Assembly (NCBI RefSeq): GCF_000202835.1
Contig: NC_015186.1
Coordinates: forward strand, 2,729,001 to 2,793,000
DNA length: 64,000 nt
Direction: 5' to 3'
DNA from: Acidiphilium multivorum AIU301
GTDB lineage: Bacteria; Pseudomonadota; Alphaproteobacteria; Acetobacterales; Acetobacteraceae
Shown: positions 57,166 through 64,000 of the stretch, in pieces
How the letters are laid out: every line of letters starts with the position of its first letter
Position numbering within the stretch: the stretch's first letter is position 1
Made by a program: the position numbers and the translations under genes
Notes under the pieces: generated by a model
Seen by the model: only the letters and a program-made list of their open reading frames with translations
The model's database searches: none
Told to the model about the DNA's origin: nothing

Positions 57166-57633
57166 CTATTCGACAGTTGACGGCGCGCGCGCCGCGACAT
57201 CCGATCCTTCGACCCGCAACGCCCTGGGCAATGCGGCCGCCTGCATGTCATCCAGCGAGATCGCGTTGAGCGCATCGCTGATCGCATCGTTCACGACGCC
57301 CCAGCGCCCCGCCATCGGGCACAGCGAAGCGCTGTCGCACGATCCGCCGGTGCCTTCGACGCAGGCGGTCAGCGCAATGGGTCCGTCGATCGCCACGATC
57401 ACATCGGCGATCGGAATCGCGGCGAGCGGCCGCCCGAGCCGATACCCGCCATGCGCGCCACGCTGCGACGACACGAGGCCGGATTGCGCCAATCCCTTCA
57501 GCACCTTCGCCACGGTCGGCTCCGGGATGCCGGTTCCGGCGGCGATCGAGGGCGCGGTCTCGACGCATCCAGCCTGGGCCAGACGCACCAGAACCACCAC
57601 GGCGTAGTCGGTCAGTCGTGACAATCTCAACAT
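57166..57633 (-). CDS. Rrf2-family Fe-S-sensing regulator of the suf operon
   Basis: The product has 155 residues. The Rrf2 winged HTH is [20 protein letters not shown] with [20 protein letters not shown]. The cluster ligands are Cys91, Cys99 and Cys105 ([20 protein letters not shown]), the IscR-type three-cysteine spacing. It is the first gene of the suf operon, the usual place of the alphaproteobacterial SUF repressor. Confidence 0.93.
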   Translation of the reverse strand: MLRLSRLTDYAVVVLVRLAQAGCVETAPSIAAGTGIPEPTVAKVLKGLAQSGLVSSQRGAHGGYRLGRPLAAIPIADVIVAIDGPIALTACVEGTGGSCDSASLCPMAGRWGVVNDAISDALNAISLDDMQAAALPRALRVEGSDVAARAPSTVE

Positions 57634-57754
57634 GGCTCACCCGATTGCGGACAATGCAGGTCCTGTTTCCGCACATGGGCTATCGGGCAGCGCCCGTCAA
57701 GGCCGGTTGCGGGATGGCGCCCACGCGAATCGGCCGCGTGCGCGGGGCAGCCGA

Positions 57755-58405
57755 TCAGCCCGCCCCGAGCAGGCGCTCCACCGCCGGCACGAGCGCCGCC
57801 GTTTCGTCGATCGACACCGTCGCTTCCGCGCGCCCATACCCCCAACGGACGAAGATGGACGCCACGCCCAGCCCGTCCGCGGTGGCGATGTCGTTGTGGT
57901 GGTCGCCGACCATCACCGCCGCATCCTTGCCGACCGCCATTGCCTCGAGCACCGCGCCGAGATGGCGGGGGTCGGGCTTGCGGAACGTGGTGGCGTCGCC
58001 GCCGATCAGGACCGGGAAGAAGCGATCGAGGTCCAGCGCCGCCAGCACCTTGCGCGCCGAGGCCTCCGGCTTGTTGGTGCACATCCCCAGGCTGTAGCCG
58101 CGCGCGGCCAACGTGCCGAGCGCCTCGGCGATGCCCGGATAGGGCTCGGTCAGGTCGGTCACATGGGCCTCGTAATCGGCGAGGAAGATGGCCTCGTCCT
58201 CGTCATCCGGCGTCATTCCGCGGGCTTCATAGCCCCGTTTCAGCAACATTTTCGCGCCATCGCCGACCATCGGCGCCACCTCTTCCCGAGGGACCGGCGC
58301 CATGCCATGGCGCGCGAGGGAGCGATTCAGCGCTGCCGCGAGATCCGGCAGGCTGTCGATGACCGTGCCGTCCAGATCGAAAACAACACCGCGTGCAGCA
58401 TTCAT
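57755..58405 (-). CDS. gph: HAD-superfamily phosphatase (phosphoglycolate phosphatase-like)
   Basis: The product has 216 residues. HAD motifs are VVFDLDGTVIDS (Asp10, Asp12), MCTNKP (motif II Thr), RKPDPRHL (motif III Lys) and MVGDHHNDIATA (motif IV). The helical cap after motif I is the Gph type. It removes phosphate from 2-phosphoglycolate if the family call holds. A GGAG lies in the leader. It is divergent from glmU. Confidence 0.87.
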   Translation of the reverse strand: MNAARGVVFDLDGTVIDSLPDLAAALNRSLARHGMAPVPREEVAPMVGDGAKMLLKRGYEARGMTPDDEDEAIFLADYEAHVTDLTEPYPGIAEALGTLAARGYSLGMCTNKPEASARKVLAALDLDRFFPVLIGGDATTFRKPDPRHLGAVLEAMAVGKDAAVMVGDHHNDIATADGLGVASIFVRWGYGRAEATVSIDETAALVPAVERLLGAG

Positions 58406-58477
58406 GACACACTCCGAAATCCTATTTGATGGCCGGACACTTTACAGGCGCGGCTGGCCAGGGCTACCGCTTCGCTC

Positions 58478-59791
58478 ATGCACAATACCGCCGTGATTCT
58501 TGCCGCCGGCCTCGGCACCCGCATGAAGTCGAGCCGACCCAAGGTGTTGCACCACATCGCCGGCCGGCCGATGCTCGCCCATCTCCTCGCCGCCTGCAAG
58601 ACGGCCTTCGCGGCCACCGTGGTCGTCACCGGGCCGGACATGGACGAGGTCGCCCGCGCCGCCGCCCCGCACCCGACCGTGATCCAGCGCGAGCGCCTCG
58701 GCACCGCCCATGCCGCCCTCGCCGCCGCGGACCATTTCGGCGCCGGCGCCGTCACCCTCGTCTATGGCGACAATCCGCTGGTCACCGGCCCGACTCTCCA
58801 GCGCCTCGGCGCGCGGCTCGGCGCGGGGGATGCGGCGCTGGTGCTGCTCGGCACCCGCCCGCCGGAACCCGGCGCCTTCGGCCGCATCATCGGGCCCGCC
58901 GGCTTCGCCGAACGCATCGTCGAATTCGCCGACGCGACCGAGGCCGAGCGCGCGATCGGCCTGTGCAATGTCGGCGGCTTCTCCGCCGCCGCCGCCGACA
59001 TGCGCCGCTGGCTCGGGAGCATCGGCAACGACAACGCGAAAGGCGAATACTACCTGACGGACCTCGTCGCCGTCGCCCGCGCCGAAGGTGCCTCCGTCGC
59101 CGTGGTCGAGGCGCCGTGGGACGAATGCCGGGGCGTGAATTCCCGCGCCGAGCTCGCCGCCGCCGAGGCGGCGATGCAGTCCCGCCTGCGCGCCGCCGCC
59201 CTCGCCGCCGGGGTGACGATGACCGCCCCCGAAACCGTCTTCCTCGCCGCCGACACGGCACTCGCCGCCGATGTCACGATCGAGCCGCATGTCGTCTTCG
59301 GCCCCGGCGTGACGGTCGGGCCGGATGTCACGATCCGCGCCTTCTCCCATCTCGAGGGCTGCGCCATCTCCGCCGGCGCCATCATCGGCCCCTATGCGCG
59401 GCTACGCCCGGGCAGCGACATCGGCGCCGGCGCCCATGTCGGCAATTTCGTCGAGCTCAAGGCCGCCCGCCTCGGTGCCGGCGCCAAGGCCAACCACCTG
59501 ACCTATCTCGGCGATGCCGAAATCGGTCCGCGCGCCAATATCGGCGCCGGCACCATCACCTGCAATTACGACGGCTTCGCCAAGCACCGCACCACGATCG
59601 GCGCCGACGCCTTCATCGGCTCGGACGTCGCCCTCATCGCCCCTGTTTCGGTGGGCGACCGCGCGATCATCGCCGCCGGCAGCGTCATCACCGACCCGGT
59701 AGCGGCGGATGCGCTGGCGCTCGCGCGCGGCCGGCAGGTCGAAAAACCCGGCCGCGCGGCCGAACTGCGCATGACGAAGGGAAAACGCTGA
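58478..59791 (+). CDS. glmU: Bifunctional UDP-N-acetylglucosamine pyrophosphorylase/GlcN-1-P acetyltransferase
   Basis: The product has 437 residues. The N-terminal uridylyltransferase has LAAGLGTRMKSSRPKVLHHI; the C-terminal left-handed beta helix carries hexapeptide repeats (ITCNYDGFAKHRTTIGADAF is the acetyltransferase site). It makes UDP-GlcNAc for peptidoglycan and lipid A. The stop shares one base with the glmS start (TGATG), so glmU-glmS is translationally coupled. Confidence 0.96.
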   Translation: MHNTAVILAAGLGTRMKSSRPKVLHHIAGRPMLAHLLAACKTAFAATVVVTGPDMDEVARAAAPHPTVIQRERLGTAHAALAAADHFGAGAVTLVYGDNPLVTGPTLQRLGARLGAGDAALVLLGTRPPEPGAFGRIIGPAGFAERIVEFADATEAERAIGLCNVGGFSAAAADMRRWLGSIGNDNAKGEYYLTDLVAVARAEGASVAVVEAPWDECRGVNSRAELAAAEAAMQSRLRAAALAAGVTMTAPETVFLAADTALAADVTIEPHVVFGPGVTVGPDVTIRAFSHLEGCAISAGAIIGPYARLRPGSDIGAGAHVGNFVELKAARLGAGAKANHLTYLGDAEIGPRANIGAGTITCNYDGFAKHRTTIGADAFIGSDVALIAPVSVGDRAIIAAGSVITDPVAADALALARGRQVEKPGRAAELRMTKGKR

Positions 59792-61614
59792 TGTGCGGCA
59801 TTGTCGGACTGATCGGGCGGAACGACGCCGCTCCCCTGCTGCTCGACGGTCTCTCCCGCCTCGCCTATCGCGGCTATGACAGCGCCGGCATCGCCACCCT
59901 GGTCGAGGGCGCGATCACCCGCCGCCGGGCCGAGGGCAAGCTCGCCAACCTCGCCGCCAGCCTCGCCGCGGCACCGCTCGCCGGCACCACCGGCATCGGC
60001 CACACCCGCTGGGCGACGCATGGCGCGCCCACCGAAGGCAACGCCCATCCGCACGGCACCGCCCGCGTCGCCGTCGTGCATAACGGCATCATCGAGAACC
60101 ATGCCGAACTGCGCGCCGAGCTCGAAGCCGCCGGCCAGGTCTTCTCCACCGAGACCGACACCGAAACCGTTGCCCAGCTCGTCGATCTTCATCTCGCCCG
60201 CGGCCTCGCCCCGGTCGAGGCCGCCGCCGCCGCCTTCGCCCGGCTCGAAGGCGCCTATGCGCTGGCGCTGATCTTCGCCGGTCATCCCGAGCTGATCATC
60301 GGCGCGCAGCGCGGCGCCCCGCTCGCGGTCGGCTTCGGCGAGGAGGAGATGTATCTCGGCTCCGATGCCCTTGCCCTCGCGCCGCTGACCCGCCGCATCG
60401 CCTATCTCGACGATGGCGACTGGGTGATCGTCTCGCGCAGCGGTGCCGAATTCCGCGACGCCGCGAACAACCCGGTCGCCCGCGAGGTCAAGCTGACCCG
60501 CCTGACCGGCGCGTCCATCGGCAAGGGCAATTTCCGCCATTTCATGGAAAAGGAGCTGCACGAGAACCCCGCGATCATCGGCGACACACTGAACCGCATG
60601 ATCGACCCGGCAACCCGCCTGCCGGTCCTGCCGGACCTCGCGGTCGACCTCGCCGCCATTCCGCGCATCAGCCTCTCGGCCTGCGGCTCGGCCTACTATG
60701 CCGGTCTGACGGCGCGTTACTGGCTGGAGGAGATCGCGCGGATTCCGATGGATGCCGATGTAGCCAGCGAGTTCCGCTACCGCGAGCCACCGCTCGACCC
60801 CGCGGGGCTCGGCCTCGTCATCAGCCAGTCCGGCGAAACCGCCGATACCATGGCGGCGCTGCGCTACATGAAGCGCCAGGGCTGCAAGGTGATGTCGGTG
60901 GTCAACGTGCCGGAAAGCACGATGGCGCGCGAGAGCGACCTGATGCTGGAAACCATCGCCGGCCCGGAAATCAGTGTTGCCAGCACCAAGGCCTTTACCG
61001 CACAGCTCGCCGTGCTCGCCGGCTTCACCCTCGCCCTCGCCCGCGCCCGCGACGCGCGGAGCGATGCGGAAATCGCGCCGCTGGTCGCCGCCTTGATGGA
61101 GCTTCCCGGCAAGATGGCCCAGCTCCTTGCCGATGATACGGAGATCCGCGCCCTTGCCGAAGACATCCGCGATGCGCGCGACGTGCTGTTCTTCGGCCGC
61201 GGCTCGATGATGCCGATCGCCCTCGAAGGCGCGCTGAAGCTGAAGGAACTGAGCTATATCCACGCCGAAGGATACCCCGCCGGCGAAATGAAGCACGGGC
61301 CGATCGCGCTGATCGATCCCTCGGTGCCGGTCATCGCCGTGCTGCCTTCCGGCCCGCTCTTCGAAAAGACTGCGTCCAACCTGCAGGAAGCCGCGGCACG
61401 CGGTGGACGGATCATACTGTTCAGCGACAAGGCCGGCGCCGCCCGCCTCGCTGGCATCGCGAACCGGACCATCATCATCACCGAGTGCGATCCGTTCGTC
61501 GCGCCCATTCTCTACGCGATCCCGGTTCAGCTTCTCGCCTACCATGTCGCCGTCCTCAAGGGCACCGATGTCGATCAGCCTCGTAATCTTGCGAAATCGG
61601 TAACCGTCGAATAA
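59791..61614 (+). CDS. glmS: Glutamine-fructose-6-phosphate aminotransferase (isomerising)
   Basis: The product has 607 residues. The N-terminal glutaminase begins MCGIVGLIG with nucleophile Cys2 and has LAYRGYDSAGIA and HTRWATHGAPTEGNAHPH. Two SIS domains follow (SACGSAYYAGL; SQSGETADTMAALRYMKRQG; STKAFTAQL). The C-terminus is DQPRNLAKSVTVE. It makes glucosamine-6-P, the precursor for glmU. No glmS ribozyme is present. Confidence 0.97.
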   Translation: MCGIVGLIGRNDAAPLLLDGLSRLAYRGYDSAGIATLVEGAITRRRAEGKLANLAASLAAAPLAGTTGIGHTRWATHGAPTEGNAHPHGTARVAVVHNGIIENHAELRAELEAAGQVFSTETDTETVAQLVDLHLARGLAPVEAAAAAFARLEGAYALALIFAGHPELIIGAQRGAPLAVGFGEEEMYLGSDALALAPLTRRIAYLDDGDWVIVSRSGAEFRDAANNPVAREVKLTRLTGASIGKGNFRHFMEKELHENPAIIGDTLNRMIDPATRLPVLPDLAVDLAAIPRISLSACGSAYYAGLTARYWLEEIARIPMDADVASEFRYREPPLDPAGLGLVISQSGETADTMAALRYMKRQGCKVMSVVNVPESTMARESDLMLETIAGPEISVASTKAFTAQLAVLAGFTLALARARDARSDAEIAPLVAALMELPGKMAQLLADDTEIRALAEDIRDARDVLFFGRGSMMPIALEGALKLKELSYIHAEGYPAGEMKHGPIALIDPSVPVIAVLPSGPLFEKTASNLQEAAARGGRIILFSDKAGAARLAGIANRTIIITECDPFVAPILYAIPVQLLAYHVAVLKGTDVDQPRNLAKSVTVE

Positions 61615-61834
61615 TCAATCATCGGGACGAATTTTAGTTGTCGAAGGATAATGAAATTGTGAACCAGATAATAAAGATGTATTCCAGATCATGGAGATTT
61701 ATCCTCGGGTGTTTTTCGACCGGATTGAATTGATGGGCGATTCCAGCTTGCGCAGAATTCTGATCCAGAATCCGTACTGGTGAAGGTGGTCGGCATGGAT
61801 GGCAGGGTCTGACTCAAATTCCCTGCAGATGTGG
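61615..61834. other. AT-rich intergenic region after glmS
   Basis: 220 bp, notably AT-rich (to about 61720), between glmS and the ISL3 remnant. No clear terminator hairpin or gene was found. It may be the outer flank of the inserted element. Confidence 0.35.
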
Positions 61835-63024
61835 TCATGCGGGCACCATGAACCGTGCCTTGAGCAAATCGATCTTGGCGCGGCCGTACATCTGGCACTT
61901 TATGGATTTGAGGCGTGTAATTTTGCCTTCGACCTGACCGCTGGCCCATGGCGACGAGACAGCGGCGGCGCGTGGTCCGTTCGCTGACCATGCGCAGCGG
62001 CCTGTAAAGCCTGATGCCTTCAGGCGCCGCCAGAGTTCGGAACCAACCCTGCATCCTGCGTTCCACTCGGCCTCGAGCGTGAGCGACCAGGCATCGAGCG
62101 CGCTCTGACGCTGCCGGAATGTATCGTGGCGCTGGCCGCTCAGGATCTTGCGGAACGTCTGGCACGACGCGCCGGTGGTGCGCGCCATCGTCTTGATCGG
62201 CACGCCTCGCCCGGCAAGATCCACAATCTGTCGGTTGAGTGCCTGGCGAAGCTGAGTGCCATCCCACTGGATATGCTCGGCGCGGGTCAGGGTCGCGGGA
62301 TGACCGGCCGCGCGGGTGCGGGCGTACGGCGCAGGCACTGCATCTCGGATCGAACCGCGCAAGCACACCGCAGACGCATTCTCGAACATGTGCCAGCGCT
62401 CGGCTACCTGACGCGCCTGGGGCGCCGCTGCGGTGGCGGCAGCGCCATAGCCAGGGCCGCGATCACGGGGCAGATGATCTCGACCTGCGGGCTCTGCTCA
62501 AGCCAGGCGGTCACGGTCTCGCGCCACCTGTCCGTCAACAGGTCGATGACCTGACGACTTCGAGATCGACGACGATGCCGCCGTCGCTATCCCCGCGGCG
62601 CCAGGAGAAGTCGTCGATACCGATCACCCGCGCGGGCGGCGGTGGCTCTGTCAGCGGATCACCCCGCACACCAGCGCATTGCAGCGCCCGACCCACCGAC
62701 CGTACCGGCGGCCAAATGCGGGTGCTAACAGCTCGCTGAGCGTTTGCCGCCGGCAAGAGGCGTGTCCGCACCGAAACGTCGTATCAATAGCCGAAGCTGG
62801 ACCGCGCTCCCACTGACGGGCATTTCCGAGAGCATGCGATCGCGCCGGCTGTGGCAGGATGTCGACGGCGTGCCGTAGTCCGGACACGTTGCCTGCGAAG
62901 CGGACAGCCGGCCCGACATCTGCACAACACCGCCAACGAGCATCTTGCGCTCCACGATCAAGCCCGGCAGCGACAGGCTGCTGTCCCACGTCTTTATACC
63001 CACCGACCTTTTCCTCCAGGCCAT
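61835..63024 (-). pseudogene. ISL3-family transposase remnant
   Basis: Three collinear pieces lie in different frames. The N-terminal segment (62725-63024) is LPGLIVERKMLVGGVVQMSG, then CPDYGTPSTSCHSRRDRMLS, the ISL3 zinc-finger-like region. Next comes VIGIDDFSWRRGDSDGGIVV with the first catalytic Asp (62535-62771). The C-terminal piece (61835-62389) ends SGQVEGKITRLKSIKCQMYG, RAKIDLLKARFM, containing the catalytic Glu. Frameshifts near 62720 and 62400-62530 inactivate it. Terminal repeats were not identified. Confidence 0.85.
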
Positions 63025-63199
63025 CTGGTAGCAGAAGTGGGCAGACCACAGATCAATCCCCTCAAGGCCGCACGGCGTTTGGTTCAGACCCAGAACTGGG
63101 CGCCGAAATCGAAGGCGAAGCCCTCGCGGCGGCGAGGCCGGGTGGGTATCGGGCAGGCCGGTAGAGCATCATCCGCGCCGCCGGTCTATTGCCGGGAGA
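63025..63199. other. Spacer with a possible fragment of the double-hairpin repeat
   Basis: 175 bp between the ISL3 remnant and bchJ. AGAGCATCATCCG at 63163-63175 matches the first 13 bases of the repeat unit at 28755, but no hairpin partner follows, so it is either a truncated copy or chance. No gene is supported. Confidence 0.35.
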
Positions 63200-63802
63200 T
63201 CAGCCGCGCCGGATCGCGAAGACGCAGGCGGGGTGGCCGGCGGCGCGGCAGGCGGTTTCGCGCACGACAAGGTGGCGGTCGACCAGCGCCTGGAACAGCA
63301 CCTCGAAGGTGCCGGCGTGAAAGTCGCAGCCGGGACCGGCCGCGCCGGGCACCGCGATAGGGTTTGCCGCGAGGAACAGGCGCAGCCCGCCGCGCCAGGC
63401 GGCATCGAGCCCGTCCGGCATGCCGAAAGTCCAGGCGTGGCGGCGGATCGCCGCGACCAGCAGGCGGGCGGCGAGCGGCGCCGGGGCGGCGCGGAGCGCG
63501 AGGCGGACCGGGCGCGGAATCCGGTGCGCGAGGAGATAGCGCCCGGTCGCCTCGCCCGCCGCGCGCAGCACCGCCCCGCCCGGCCCGGCGCCGAGGCAGG
63601 CGCGCACCGCGCGGTGCAGCCCCAGCACCTCCGCCGCTGGGACCATCGCGGCGGGCGGATGGGCGAGATGGGGATCGGCGCCAGCCACGCGCGCGACCCT
63701 GGCAACGCAGGCTGGCCCGCCGGCGGCGGCGAGGGCGGCGAAGACCTGGAGGATCGCGTTCGGCCCGATGCGCGGCCCCGACGGATTGTCGAGCGCGGTC
63801 AG
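63200..63802 (-). CDS. bchJ: Bacteriochlorophyll 4-vinyl reductase-type protein (V4R domain), start unclear
   Basis: The conserved frame reads TALDNPSGPRIGPNAILQVF, then HRAVRACLGAGPGGAVLRAA, GEATGRYLLAHRIPRPVRLA, and the V4R C-terminus CDFHAGTFEVLFQALVDRHL, ETACRAAGHPACVFAI. BchJ aids 8-vinyl reduction in bacteriochlorophyll synthesis. The conserved IGPNAI block lies upstream of the first GTG (63688), but no ATG/GTG/TTG precedes it in frame. Either a CTG at 63802 is used or a single-base shift separates it from the ATG at 63854 in the next frame. It directly follows bchE, as in other phototrophs. Confidence 0.78.
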   Translation of the reverse strand: MTALDNPSGPRIGPNAILQVFAALAAAGGPACVARVARVAGADPHLAHPPAAMVPAAEVLGLHRAVRACLGAGPGGAVLRAAGEATGRYLLAHRIPRPVRLALRAAPAPLAARLLVAAIRRHAWTFGMPDGLDAAWRGGLRLFLAANPIAVPGAAGPGCDFHAGTFEVLFQALVDRHLVVRETACRAAGHPACVFAIRRG

Positions 63803-64000
63803 GGTGGTGGTTCCGCAGGGCTGGGCGCCTTGCTTGGGTGCCGCTTGTTGTCATGCATGGTGCGCCATTCGACCTGTTCCGCGCCGGCCCTGCTTCGCGC
63901 GCCGTCGAAATGGAAATCGACCTTGCGCTTCGATTGCGGCCCCCAGTAGCCGACCCGGCCGAGATCGTAGAATTTCCGCTCGAAGCCGGATTTCATGAAC
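63799..64000 (-). CDS. bchE: Anaerobic Mg-protoporphyrin IX monomethyl ester cyclase BchE, C-terminal end (partial)
   Basis: Only the last 66 or so codons are in the window: FERKFYDLGRVGYWGPQSKR, KVDFHFDGARSR, and a divergent tail ending SPAEPPP. The YDLGRVGYWGPQSKxKVDFxFD segment matches the end of BchE as I recall it, a radical-SAM/B12 enzyme forming the isocyclic ring of bacteriochlorophyll. The gene continues beyond 64000. The stop overlaps the beginning of the bchJ frame. Confidence 0.7.
   Translation of the reverse strand, partial: FMKSGFERKFYDLGRVGYWGPQSKRKVDFHFDGARSRAGAEQVEWRTMHDNKRHPSKAPSPAEPPP

Noticed and set aside
55046-57607. Long forward frame opposite sufC, sufB and the Rrf2 gene
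   Set aside because: The suf genes have full catalytic and ligand motifs; the opposite frame has none.
62850-63360. Forward open frames between the ISL3 remnant and bchJ
   Set aside because: Arg-rich translations without domains, overlapping the bchJ frame on the opposite strand.

Overview
The window looks like chromosome of a high-GC alphaproteobacterium of the Acetobacteraceae. An Acidiphilium-like aerobic anoxygenic phototroph is the best guess. The reasons are the bacteriochlorophyll genes at the right edge (bchE end, bchJ), the polyhydroxyalkanoate genes (phaR, a PhaC-like enzyme, phaA), the SUF operon order with an Rrf2 regulator, and alphaproteobacterial codon use. The genus is inference; no rRNA is present.

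Region 1 (1 to about 19,900) is an accessory, decaying island. It carries a PadR regulator cut by the window edge, three toxin-antitoxin modules (parDE with a dead toxin, an intact-looking ccdAB, and Xre/RES with a dead toxin), two decayed IS5-type elements, an IS6 element with four nonsense codons, a truncated second IS6 element, and two apparently identical 1,228-bp ISAs1-family insertions. Each ISAs1 copy has a 10-bp target duplication and splits a metabolic gene (an Asp/Glu-racemase-like gene and an alpha/beta hydrolase). Surviving cargo is mostly small-molecule metabolism: LysR plus SDR, a threonine/serine dehydratase, an M20 peptidase, ACC deaminase (acdS) with its divergent regulator acdR, an orphan PEP-CTERM protein and an unrecognised cysteine-hydrolase-like protein.

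Region 2 (about 20,000 to 61,600) is ordinary dense chromosome. It runs: a CUT2 sugar ABC transporter divergent from an IclR regulator; a HiPIP coupled to a division-type penicillin-binding protein; a GntR regulator; fasciclin; argJ and a parvulin isomerase divergent from secA; ohrR; the rplM-rpsI, epimerase, phaR and TauE group; a PHA/ketone-body/GABA run (PhaE-like, PhaC-like, phaA, scoA, scoB, gabT); an unusual large PLP enzyme with YraN; an XRE regulator followed by sseA-metC-hisI; the SUF Fe-S assembly operon led by an Rrf2 regulator; gph; and glmU-glmS. Two copies of a roughly 100-bp double-hairpin repeat, in opposite orientation, each begin inside the TAG stop codon of the upstream gene.

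Region 3 (61,600 to 64,000) holds a decayed ISL3 transposase and then the edge of a photosynthesis gene cluster, read leftward (bchE then bchJ). The bchJ reading frame has no ordinary start codon as sequenced.
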